20,470 nucleotides of DNA from Hydrogenothermaceae bacterium. Lineage in GTDB: Bacteria; Aquificota; Aquificia; Aquificales; Hydrogenothermaceae. The notes below the pieces were generated by a model. It did not search any database, had not been told where the DNA came from, and saw only the letters and a list, made by a program, of their open reading frames with translations. The stretch covers positions 1 through 20,470 of the forward strand of contig JALSSG010000048.1 in the NCBI GenBank assembly GCA_026984355.1, written 5' to 3'. This document shows positions 1 through 6,955 of this stretch, one piece after another. The translations under genes were made by a program, and so were the position numbers. Numbering within the stretch: the first letter of the stretch is position 1; the number at the start of each line of letters is the position of its first letter.

Positions 1-39
1 AATATTAATGTTGATATTGTAAGCAAGGTTATAAAGCTA

Positions 40-510
40 ATGAAAAAAATCTTTTTAGGTTTAGGTTCTAATGTAGGGGATAAAGAAAAAAATATAAAAG
101 AGGCAATAAAACTTTTAAGTACAAAAATATTTAATATCAAAACTTCTAAATTTTATATTTCGCAACCTGTAGGAATAGAAAACCAACCTACATTTATAAA
201 CGCTGTTATTTGTGGTTATACACAGCTTTCTCCATTTGAGCTACTTGCTTTTACTAAAAAAGTAGAAAAAAAAGTAGGTAGAATTTACAGATATAGGTGG
301 GGACCACGAGAAATAGATATAGATATTCTTTTTTATGAAGATTTAGTTATACAGTCTAAAAGTCTTATAATCCCTCATCCAAGACTGCATGAAAGGGATT
401 TTGTTTTAAAACCACTTAAAGACTTAGAACCTGAATTTATTCACCCTACACTAAAAAAAAGCATCGCAGAACTTTATAGTCAATTAAAAGAATTTTCTAT
501 TAAACAATAA
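40..510 (+). CDS. folK: 2-amino-4-hydroxy-6-hydroxymethyldihydropteridine pyrophosphokinase (HPPK)
   Basis: HPPK transfers pyrophosphate from ATP to 6-hydroxymethyl-7,8-dihydropterin, the step before dihydropteroate synthase in folate synthesis; it is cytosolic. The 156 residues match a complete single-domain HPPK. Visible are the N-terminal GLGSNVGD motif (about residues 7-14), the RWGPREIDIDIL signature with the two Mg-binding Asp residues (about 87-97), and the PHPRLHERDFVLKPL segment (about 112-126). The ATG has only a weak upstream AAGG (24-27). The reading frame stays open to the left edge of the window (encoding NINVDIVSKVIKL before the Met), so an upstream start or a fusion cannot be excluded, although the ATG start gives the standard length. 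It converges on the tRNA-Leu gene, which ends 4 bases beyond the stop codon. Confidence 0.95.
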   Translation: MKKIFLGLGSNVGDKEKNIKEAIKLLSTKIFNIKTSKFYISQPVGIENQPTFINAVICGYTQLSPFELLAFTKKVEKKVGRIYRYRWGPREIDIDILFYEDLVIQSKSLIIPHPRLHERDFVLKPLKDLEPEFIHPTLKKSIAELYSQLKEFSIKQ

Positions 511-513
511 AAG

Positions 514-600
514 TGGTGCGAGCGGCGGGAGTCGAACCCGCACGGCCTTTCGGCCAAGGGATTTTAAGTCCCTCGCGTCTGCCAGTTCCGCCACGCTCGC
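514..600 (-). tRNA. tRNA-Leu (anticodon UAA)
   Basis: The minus strand reads as a complete class II tRNA of 87 nt including an encoded CCA (complement of 514-516). The acceptor stem pairs GCGAGCG (594-600) with CGCTCGC (518-524), with discriminator A. The D region reads TGGCGGAACTGGCAGACGC. The anticodon stem AGGGA/TCCCT encloses the loop CTTAAAA, giving anticodon TAA. The long variable arm has a GGCC-GAAA-GGCC stem-loop, and the T arm is GCGGG-TTCGACT-CCCGC. The long variable arm together with the UAA anticodon identifies leucine. It lies between two convergent or divergent protein genes and is probably monocistronic. Confidence 0.97.
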
Positions 601-620
601 ATAATGAATTGTAGATAAAT

Positions 621-648
621 ATTATATAAAATCTGTAGAAAATTACAA
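621..648 (-). promoter_or_regulatory. sigma70-type promoter for tRNA-Leu
   Basis: On the minus strand a -35 like TTGTAA (complement of 643-648) is followed by a 16-base spacer and a perfect TATAAT -10 (complement of 621-626). Transcription would start about 12-15 bases before the mature tRNA 5' end. The box sequences are seen directly; promoter function is inferred. A second TATAAT on the plus strand at 655-660 could serve the rightward gene at 697, but it lacks a good -35. Confidence 0.6.
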
Positions 649-696
649 CTTAATTATAATTGTTTAAAACAAATCTAAATACAGTAGGTCTAAGAT

Positions 697-1311
697 ATGG
701 CTGAAAATGTGTTTTTTGTAATGAACCTTATAGGTTTACTTGCATTTGCTATTACAGGTTCTATAAAAGCGATAAGAGAAAATCTTGATTTATTTGGTAT
801 AACAGTTCTTGGAATAATGACTGCTTTAGGTGGAGGAATTACAAGAGACCTTTTAGTTAATAATGTACCAAATGCTTTAAAGTCTGTTGAGGATATGAGT
901 TTTGCTTTAGTAGGTGTATGGATGGCTGTAGTTTTACATAAAATATTCAAAGAAGATATAAGAAATAGATACTTTATACTAATTCCAGATGCTATTGGTC
1001 TTTCAGCATTTACTACAACAGGTGCTATTATTGCGTACAATGCAGATGTTTCTTTTTTTGGAATAATAATACTAGCCACGCTTACAGGTGTTGGCGGTGG
1101 GATTATAAGTGATATCCTTTTAGGAAAAATCCCTACCGTTCTTAGAGATGATTTTTATGCAAGCTGTGCAATTATAGGTGCAATAGTTTTTTATATATCT
1201 ATCCTTTCAGGATTAGATTTAACCTCTGCAAGTATTTTGTGCAGTATTGTAGTTTTTATGATAAGAATAGTAGCTATTTTATACAATTGGAAACTACCTA
1301 AACTAAGCTAA
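697..1311 (+). CDS. TRIC-family / UPF0126 (YadS-like) membrane channel
   Basis: A 204-residue, very hydrophobic protein with two internally repeated halves, as in the bacterial and archaeal trimeric intracellular cation channel family (formerly UPF0126, YadS). Each half has a glycine-rich helix break followed by an acidic residue: GGGITRDLL (about 45-53) and GGGIISDILLGKIP (about 133-146). About seven membrane segments are expected. Characterised prokaryotic relatives conduct monovalent cations, but the physiological substrate is unknown in most bacteria, and I infer no specific role here. The length is typical. It appears to stand alone: the divergent tRNA promoter lies upstream and the next gene starts 64 bp downstream. 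The start ATG has a weak AGG about 10 bases upstream. Confidence 0.88.
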   Translation: MAENVFFVMNLIGLLAFAITGSIKAIRENLDLFGITVLGIMTALGGGITRDLLVNNVPNALKSVEDMSFALVGVWMAVVLHKIFKEDIRNRYFILIPDAIGLSAFTTTGAIIAYNADVSFFGIIILATLTGVGGGIISDILLGKIPTVLRDDFYASCAIIGAIVFYISILSGLDLTSASILCSIVVFMIRIVAILYNWKLPKLS

Positions 1312-1375
1312 TTCATTCTAATTTATTGAAAATTTTATACGAAATCTTTAAAAAGGAAAAATCGGAGAAAAAATT

Positions 1376-2599
1376 ATGAACCTAACTCAGGAGGGAATTT
1401 TTGTTTTAAGATTATCTGTTGTAGATGAAAATTTCCAAATATATGGATATAAGCTTAACTTTTTAGAGAAAAAGATTGTAGATGATATTAATCCTTTTAC
1501 AAACAGCAGTATATCAAAAAAAGTACTAAAATACATAATTGACTTTGGTATTGATAGTTTCTCTGGAGGAAAACCTGTTTTTATTCCTGTAAATGACGAG
1601 ATTATAAGAAACGAATTTATATCTTTTATTTCTAAAGAAAAAATATATTTTGAGCTTTTAAACATAAATCCTTCTTTTGATACACTTGAACATTTGGAGT
1701 TCCTAAAAAAACAGGGCTTTAAATTTGTTATAGATGAAAATCTATTTAATGAAAGTTTTTTAAACTGTGTAGATATTGTAGAAATAAATCCAAAAAAATA
1801 TGTAGAAAAAAAAGAATACCTTATAAATATGCTTGAGTTTCTTCATCAAAAAGATAAGAAAATTATGGCTGTAAATGTAAATAATAAAAATGAATTTAAT
1901 GAATTTAAAAATTATGGGTTTGATTACTTTTGCGGAGAGTTTTTAACAGATAAAGAAAAGATAGAAGACAGCAATCAAATATCACCTTCAAAGGCAAATC
2001 TTATAAATCTTTACAATAAGATAATAAAAAACCCAGATATAACTCAGATAGAAAGTATCTTTAAAAAAAGTCCAGACTTAAGTTATAAATTATTAAAGCT
2101 TATAAACTCTGCTTATAATTCTTTAAGTACTCAGGTTTCCTCAATAAGAAAAGCCCTTGTCTTACTTGGATTAAATAATTTAAAAAGATGGGTATTATAT
2201 ATGATTTACTCTGAAGATTATACGGACATAAAAAATAATCCATATTTTATACAGGCTTTACTAAGAGCAAAGATGATGGAAAAGCTGTGCGAAAAAGTAT
2301 GCACCGATAAAGAAGAAAAGGACAAGGCATATCTTGTCGGTTTACTTTCCAATCTTGATGTTATTACCAAAGCACCTCTTGAAAAACTGCTTTCAGAAAT
2401 AGCTGTAGAAGATTCTGTAAAAAAAGCTCTTTTAGAAAAAGAAGGTATTCTCGGACAGATATACAGTCTGATTTTATATTTTGAAAAGGAAGCTTACGAT
2501 AAAGTAAAAGAAATATCTCAAGAACTAAATATTTCTATATCAGAGATACTACTTTCTGAAACATTGTCTATAGTTGAAATAGAAAAATCAAAATTTTAA
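1376..2599 (+). CDS. degenerate EAL + HDOD signalling protein (YuxH/CdgJ type)
   Basis: A 407-residue cytosolic protein with the EAL-HDOD architecture. Residues about 10-195 resemble an EAL fold but carry none of the catalytic signatures: no E-A-L triplet, no DDFG. The frame of the fold is still visible in GFKFVIDE (114-121), VDIVEINPK (132-140) and GFDYFCGEFL (181-190). Residues about 203-390 form an HDOD domain: the segment around SPDLSYKLLKLINSA (232-246), the SSIRKALVLLGLNNLKRWV region (255-273), and the helical tail with YLVGLLSNLD. HDOD proteins lack the HD-phosphohydrolase metal site and act as scaffolds; relatives such as V. cholerae CdgJ affect motility. It is predicted to be a non-enzymatic regulator. 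A GGAG-like ribosome binding site precedes the ATG at about 1362. Confidence 0.85.
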   Translation: MNLTQEGIFVLRLSVVDENFQIYGYKLNFLEKKIVDDINPFTNSSISKKVLKYIIDFGIDSFSGGKPVFIPVNDEIIRNEFISFISKEKIYFELLNINPSFDTLEHLEFLKKQGFKFVIDENLFNESFLNCVDIVEINPKKYVEKKEYLINMLEFLHQKDKKIMAVNVNNKNEFNEFKNYGFDYFCGEFLTDKEKIEDSNQISPSKANLINLYNKIIKNPDITQIESIFKKSPDLSYKLLKLINSAYNSLSTQVSSIRKALVLLGLNNLKRWVLYMIYSEDYTDIKNNPYFIQALLRAKMMEKLCEKVCTDKEEKDKAYLVGLLSNLDVITKAPLEKLLSEIAVEDSVKKALLEKEGILGQIYSLILYFEKEAYDKVKEISQELNISISEILLSETLSIVEIEKSKF

Positions 2600-2601
2600 T
2601 T

Positions 2602-2625
2602 TTATTTATCAGATAAATAATTTTT
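2602..2625 (+). terminator. possible AT-only intrinsic terminator after the EAL-HDOD gene
   Basis: TTATTTAT (2602-2609) and ATAAATAA (2613-2620) form an 8-bp inverted repeat around a CAG loop, followed directly by TTTTT (2621-2625). It lies just after the EAL-HDOD stop codon. The shape is that of a rho-independent terminator, but the stem has no G-C pair and would be weak, especially in a thermophile. Partial read-through into the small gene at 2641 would be expected. Confidence 0.35.
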
Positions 2626-2640
2626 CATTAAGGAGATTAA

Positions 2641-2763
2641 ATGGAAAATTTTAACTTATTTGGTGTACTTGCTGTTATTCTTTTATTTATTTTTATCGTT
2701 ATCACATACCATCTTATAAAAGTTTTTATAAAGATTTATACTGCCACAAAATCCAAAGACTGA
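2641..2763 (+). CDS. small single-pass membrane protein, 40 aa, unrecognised
   Basis: An ATG at 2641 is preceded by a strong AAGGAG ribosome binding site (about 2630-2636) at good spacing and opens a 40-codon frame ending TGA at 2761-2763. The product starts MENFNLFGVLAVILLFIFIV. It has one hydrophobic helix of about 20 residues (about 6-26), followed by a basic, Lys-rich tail, a layout fitting an inner-membrane microprotein with a cytoplasmic C-terminus. I do not recognise a family. Its last 28 bases overlap the 3' end of the convergent mtaB gene. It follows the EAL-HDOD gene by 41 bp and may be expressed by read-through from it. The ribosome binding site, start, hydrophobic core and natural stop make a real gene likelier than chance; function is unknown. 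Confidence 0.6.
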   Translation: MENFNLFGVLAVILLFIFIVITYHLIKVFIKIYTATKSKD

Positions 2764-4067
2764 ACTTCAACAGCATAATTTTCATCTTTTTCTTTACCTA
2801 TATCTACAAGCTTTACATCTATAAGCTGGTTTGTATTCTTGTCTGTATCTATGTACATATGAATGTAATTTCCAGAAATACCAAACTTTTTACCATTTTT
2901 ATTAGAAAGAATTAGAACATCTTTTATAGTTTTTCCAAGGAAATTTTTCCTAAATTGATAGTTTTTTTTCTTAGATAACTGTATAAGAACATTTGTTCTT
3001 CTTTTTTTCTCTTTAGGAGAAACAATATCTCTTAACTTGGTTGCTTTTGTATTTTTTCTTGGTGAGTATGTAAATACATGTATATATGCAAATGGAAGTT
3101 CTTCTACTAATTTTACTGTATTTAGAAAAGCTTCTTCAGTTTCTGTAGGGAATCCAGCTATTATATCTGTTCCGATAGCTGTTTCTGGTCTTTTACTTAC
3201 TATAGTATTTACTATATGCGCATATTCTTTCACTGTATATCCTCTTTTCATATCCTGTAAAACTCTATCATCTCCAGACTGCAGAGATAGATGAAAATGT
3301 GGAGCGATTTTTTCTTCATTTATAAGAACATCCAAAAGACGATTATCAATCTCATTTATCCCCATAGAAGATAGTCTAACCCTTTTTAACTCTTTTATTT
3401 TAATAAGCTCTAAAAGTAAATCTACCAGATAACCTTCCCTGTGGTCATAACCAAATTGAGAAAGCTGTGTTCCTGTAAGTATTATTTCTTTATATCCTTT
3501 ATCTACAAGGATTTTAGCCTGATTAACGATATCTTTGATTTTTGCACTTCTTACTTTTCCTCTTGCATATGGAATGATACAGAATGTACAGAAACTATTA
3601 CACCCTTCCTGAACTTTTAAAATAGGTCTTGTTCCTTCATAGAATGTACTTATCTGAAAAGATTTAAACTCATTTTCTTTAAAAATATTATCTACAAAAA
3701 CTTTATCTTCATATTTTTTATTTAAATAATCTTCTACAAACTCCAATACTGCATTTTTATTTGAATTACCAATTACAAGGTCTATCTCTTCCATTTTTGC
3801 AAGTTCCATAGGTGAAACCTGTGCATAGCAACCTGTTGCTACAACTAAAGCATCTGGGTTTCTTCTTTTAACCTGCCTTATTATTTTCCTTGATGTTCTA
3901 TCTGCATCATTTGTAACAGTACATGTGTTAATCACATATATATCTGCTTTTTCTTTGAAGTCTATTATCTCATATCCTTTTTTTTCAAAAGACTCTTCTA
4001 TACCAGAAGTTTCAAACTGGTTCATTCTACAGCCAAGAGTGTAAAAAGCCACTTTAAGTTTTCTCAT
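2736..4067 (-). CDS. mtaB: tRNA (t6A37) methylthiotransferase MtaB, radical SAM
   Basis: MtaB adds a methylthio group to N6-threonylcarbamoyladenosine-37 of ANN-decoding tRNAs, using two [4Fe-4S] clusters and SAM. The 443 residues show the complete family layout. The N-terminal UPF0004 domain has Cys13 (TLGCRMNQFE), Cys49 (NTCTVTN) and Cys80 (TGCYAQ). The radical-SAM domain has Cys156, Cys160 and Cys163 in CNSFCTFC, followed by IPYARG. A TRAM-like C-terminal part (about 370-440) completes it. The TLGCRMNQFE and TGCYAQ wording fits MtaB (YqeV) better than MiaB or RimO. The ATG has AAAGGA upstream on the minus strand. It lies 71 bp downstream of the receptor-like gene on the same strand, with a TATAAT at the complement of 4106-4111 as a possible -10 of its own. 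Confidence 0.92.
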   Translation of the reverse strand: MRKLKVAFYTLGCRMNQFETSGIEESFEKKGYEIIDFKEKADIYVINTCTVTNDADRTSRKIIRQVKRRNPDALVVATGCYAQVSPMELAKMEEIDLVIGNSNKNAVLEFVEDYLNKKYEDKVFVDNIFKENEFKSFQISTFYEGTRPILKVQEGCNSFCTFCIIPYARGKVRSAKIKDIVNQAKILVDKGYKEIILTGTQLSQFGYDHREGYLVDLLLELIKIKELKRVRLSSMGINEIDNRLLDVLINEEKIAPHFHLSLQSGDDRVLQDMKRGYTVKEYAHIVNTIVSKRPETAIGTDIIAGFPTETEEAFLNTVKLVEELPFAYIHVFTYSPRKNTKATKLRDIVSPKEKKRRTNVLIQLSKKKNYQFRKNFLGKTIKDVLILSNKNGKKFGISGNYIHMYIDTDKNTNQLIDVKLVDIGKEKDENYAVEVQSLDFVAV

Positions 4068-4138
4068 AGTAGATTCCTTTTTAAGAGATTTTTGAAAAAT
4101 AAAATATTATAGTAATTGAAAATTTCAAAAAAGTTAAA

Positions 4139-6058
4139 CTAAAGATTATATTCAAAGACAATATAAATAGTTCTGTCAAAGGTAGGAATATATTTTACTG
4201 TATCTAGAAGAGGAATATAAAATGGATATTTTATGCCTTTATTAAGAAGATTTTCGCCCTTAAAAGTTAATGATTTTTTCTTGTCTAACTTTACCTTTAA
4301 AGATACATTTAAATCATAAGAGTCATCTACCTTTACTCTTTTATCAAAAAGGTTAAAAGATATACTACTTCTATAAATCAGCTCTGTATAAAAATCATAG
4401 TTTTCTCCAAAATTAAATAGTTTTATATATCCTCCACTTTTAGGTGAGTAAACTCCTATATTTGATTGCTTAAAGTAATTAAGAACAATTCTAAAATTAT
4501 CAATTTTTTTATCATAAGTTATACTTAAAATTGATGGATAATAATTCTTCTTATCGTTAGAAAAAATTAACGGTTCTTTCATTGTAAGAGTATCTTTTAG
4601 CTTTGCAGTTCCAATAATAATAGATAAATTTTCATTCTCTTTCTTAAATAAAAACTCTGTAGATACATAATAAGGTACTTTTTGAGTGTCTAAGTCTCTT
4701 TGAGCAAAGTCTATATGGTAGAAAAAAGGAGCTATATAATACCTTTGGAAAAAGACTTTACATGTAAACTTTTTACTTGGCGCATAAACATATCCAACCC
4801 TAGCTACGTACTCTTTGTAGTCCTTAAATCCACCATTTCTTCTATAGTCATCGTATCTAACTGATACTATTGCTACATTCTTTTTGTTAAGTTTTACTAT
4901 ATCTTCTACAAAGTATGAGAACACTTTTTCTTTAGTAAAAGGTGTTATATATTTTCTGTGCATAGAACTACCAGAAGCAGTTATATAATTTCTCCACCTT
5001 ATTCTATAATCATAGTACTTAACATTGCTACCAACTAAAAGATTATGATGTTTCGTTTTAAAAATCTTTGATAGATAAAAGTTATATTTAAAAAAGTTTA
5101 TTTTTTCATCATAGTAAACTGGATTATTCAACAAATCTGTATTATCCCAGAATGCAGGAATATAAATTAAATTCTGATTTGATATATAAAAATTTCTGTA
5201 ATTATTATCTAAGGAAATATTTAGTTTTAATGATTTATCATCTAAAAATTTTTGAGTTAAATGTATATATCTTTCACTTATGAACACCTTTCCACTATCA
5301 GGAGTACCGTCTAAAGCAAATCCAAGAAATGGATAACGATTTATATGACCCTCTCCAAACTCTACAGAAGTATCTTTATACTTTACCTGTGCGTATATAT
5401 ATCTGTTTAGGCTATCTCTTTTTACATGTCTACCACCTAAATACAAATCCTTTTTATCATTAAATTTTTGATTAAACATCACCAGATAAGACAAATTACC
5501 TGTATGGTTCATAAATAAAAATGACGTATCATAACCTCCTCTACTTGAAGTACCAAGTCTTGCGTATAGAGGAATGTTTTCTAATGTAGGGTCTTTTGTG
5601 TAAAGCTTTATTATCATTGCTGTAGGTTCATTTCCTATAGCTGTAGCACCTGTAAAAAAATAAACTTCAACATGGTCTATATTATCAAGAGGAATATCCT
5701 CCCATACAACGAAAGGCGAACCAAAGTATAAAGATGAAACCTCATGGTCATTTATATAAAGTTTAGTATAAAAAGGAACATAATCATATATACCACCAAA
5801 GTTATAAGTAGCAAATCCAAATAGATTAGGAAGCATACTTCCAAAAGGTACAGATTTTAGTAAATCTACCAGCCTGTATGCTCCCATCTTTTCTATATCT
5901 TCTCTTGTATAAACGATATAATGTCCTAAAGTTTCCTTTAAGGTTTTTTTATAAGGCTGACTCAACTGAACATACTTTTTAAACAGATACTCTATGTCCT
6001 GTGCGTAGATATATGAAACAAAGAAAAGTACCAGAAAAATAATCCTTATATAAATCAT
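4139..6058 (-). CDS. TonB-dependent-receptor-like outer-membrane protein (paralogue A)
   Basis: A 639-residue exported protein: signal peptide of about 19 residues ending YIYA, a plug-like domain (about 35-155), then a long beta-strand-rich region ending in the aromatic-rich strand RTIYIVFEYNL, typical of outer-membrane barrels. Plug landmarks are recognisable but degenerate: RLVDLLKSVP, LYINDHEVSS, IPLDNIDHVEVYFFTGATAI, and IIKLYTKDP in place of the usual GGVINIITK. No TonB box is evident. Before the last strands it has FKGENLLNKGIKYPF, as TonB receptors do. It is clearly paralogous to the gene at 6955, sharing INDHEVS, IPLDNIDH and KLYTKDPT. It diverges from the TPR-receptor-GGDEF operon across 66 bp. 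No clear Shine-Dalgarno is seen. Ligand unknown; transport or signalling are both possible. Confidence 0.8.
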   Translation of the reverse strand: MIYIRIIFLVLFFVSYIYAQDIEYLFKKYVQLSQPYKKTLKETLGHYIVYTREDIEKMGAYRLVDLLKSVPFGSMLPNLFGFATYNFGGIYDYVPFYTKLYINDHEVSSLYFGSPFVVWEDIPLDNIDHVEVYFFTGATAIGNEPTAMIIKLYTKDPTLENIPLYARLGTSSRGGYDTSFLFMNHTGNLSYLVMFNQKFNDKKDLYLGGRHVKRDSLNRYIYAQVKYKDTSVEFGEGHINRYPFLGFALDGTPDSGKVFISERYIHLTQKFLDDKSLKLNISLDNNYRNFYISNQNLIYIPAFWDNTDLLNNPVYYDEKINFFKYNFYLSKIFKTKHHNLLVGSNVKYYDYRIRWRNYITASGSSMHRKYITPFTKEKVFSYFVEDIVKLNKKNVAIVSVRYDDYRRNGGFKDYKEYVARVGYVYAPSKKFTCKVFFQRYYIAPFFYHIDFAQRDLDTQKVPYYVSTEFLFKKENENLSIIIGTAKLKDTLTMKEPLIFSNDKKNYYPSILSITYDKKIDNFRIVLNYFKQSNIGVYSPKSGGYIKLFNFGENYDFYTELIYRSSISFNLFDKRVKVDDSYDLNVSLKVKLDKKKSLTFKGENLLNKGIKYPFYIPLLDTVKYIPTFDRTIYIVFEYNL

Positions 6059-6067
6059 AGAATGGTA

Positions 6068-6105
6068 TTGATATAGTTTTTAATTTTTTTATATTCAAAT
6101 ATCAA
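6068..6105. promoter_or_regulatory. divergent intergenic region with inverted repeat
   Basis: The 66-bp gap (6059-6124) between the leftward receptor-like gene and the rightward TPR gene must hold control sites for both directions, unless the genes are served from elsewhere. It contains TTGATAT at 6068-6074 and its exact complement ATATCAA at 6099-6105, arms 24 bp apart around a T-rich stretch. The symmetry would suit a shared operator. The region is so AT-rich that chance is a real alternative. Confidence 0.3.
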
Positions 6106-6124
6106 AATTTCAGAGGTCTTTTCC

Positions 6125-6955
6125 ATGCTACATATCCTTTTGTCCATCATATTCTTGTCGTATAACGTTTTCGGCTTAAACTCAAAAAATTTTAATCAGA
6201 GGATAGACCAATTGCTAAAGCAATCTTGGGAATGTTATGAACAGGGAAACTATAAATGTATGATAGAAAATTCAAAGGAAACTCTTAAACTTTCAAAAAA
6301 ATATAATAATGAAAAAGGCATAGCTGAATCTTACTATTATCTTGGAATAGCATATTTTTCTATAAACGACATGAATAATGCTCTAAAATATACAAGATTA
6401 GCTGTAGAATATGCAGAAAAAAAGAAAAATTATAGATGGATAGTTTATAGTTATACCCTTTTAGGTGAAATTTTTAGGAATTTAGGAAAAAGTGATTATG
6501 CCTTAAAATACTTTAAAAAATCATTAGAATTTGCTAAAAAAAATAATAATGCTAAAATGATACCAATAATACTTATCAACATTGCAAATATATATTTTGA
6601 AAACAAAAACTACAAAAAAGCTTTAAATACTTACCAGAATGCTTTAGAATTAGCAAAAAAGGAAAAATTAAGAAAAAGCTATCAGGCTTTAATTTTGTTT
6701 AATATTGGTCTATCATACTATAAAATAGGAGATTTTAAGAAAGCTATAATGCATCTAAAAAAATCTGCATATTTATTTAAAGAAATTGGAAATATGAGAA
6801 ACTATCTTGAAAGTGTATACTTTACGGCAAAATCTTATTTAGCTTTAGGTAATAAAGATAAAGCCGAAATTATAATAAAGGAAAACCTACCACTTGCAAA
6901 AAATCATGGACTTTATTTGTCCTTTTATAAACTTCTTAAAACTAAGGAGTATTAA
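6125..6955 (+). CDS. exported TPR-repeat protein
   Basis: A 276-residue protein with a probable signal peptide (MLHILLSIIFLSYNVFG, cut near residue 17) followed almost entirely by about six tetratricopeptide-type helical repeats. Repeat signatures are visible as alternating segments: CYEQGNYKCMIENSKETLKL, YYLGIAYFSINDMNNALKYT, LGEIFRNLGKSDYALKYF, INIANIYFENKNYKKALNTY, FNIGLSYYKIGDFKKAIMHL and AKSYLALGNKDKAEIII. TPR arrays bind protein partners, and here the partner would be periplasmic. It is the first gene of the rightward operon. Its stop TAA shares a base with the next ATG (TAATG at 6953-6957), implying translational coupling with the receptor-like gene. An AGAGG element lies about 9 bases before the start. 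Confidence 0.8.
   Translation: MLHILLSIIFLSYNVFGLNSKNFNQRIDQLLKQSWECYEQGNYKCMIENSKETLKLSKKYNNEKGIAESYYYLGIAYFSINDMNNALKYTRLAVEYAEKKKNYRWIVYSYTLLGEIFRNLGKSDYALKYFKKSLEFAKKNNNAKMIPIILINIANIYFENKNYKKALNTYQNALELAKKEKLRKSYQALILFNIGLSYYKIGDFKKAIMHLKKSAYLFKEIGNMRNYLESVYFTAKSYLALGNKDKAEIIIKENLPLAKNHGLYLSFYKLLKTKEY

Noticed and set aside
690..1079. 129-codon minus-strand open frame across the TRIC gene
   Set aside because: It lies antisense to a clearly recognisable membrane protein gene, has no ribosome binding site and shows no domain; it is a shadow of the real frame.
4106..4135. AT-rich TTGAAATTTTCAA palindrome as terminator of the leftward receptor gene
   Set aside because: The stem has only A-T pairs plus one G-C and is not followed by a clean T-run; not strong enough to list as a terminator.
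6125..6955. TPR protein as a cytoplasmic regulator
   Set aside because: The first 17 residues form a hydrophobic signal-peptide-like segment, and the neighbours are envelope proteins.
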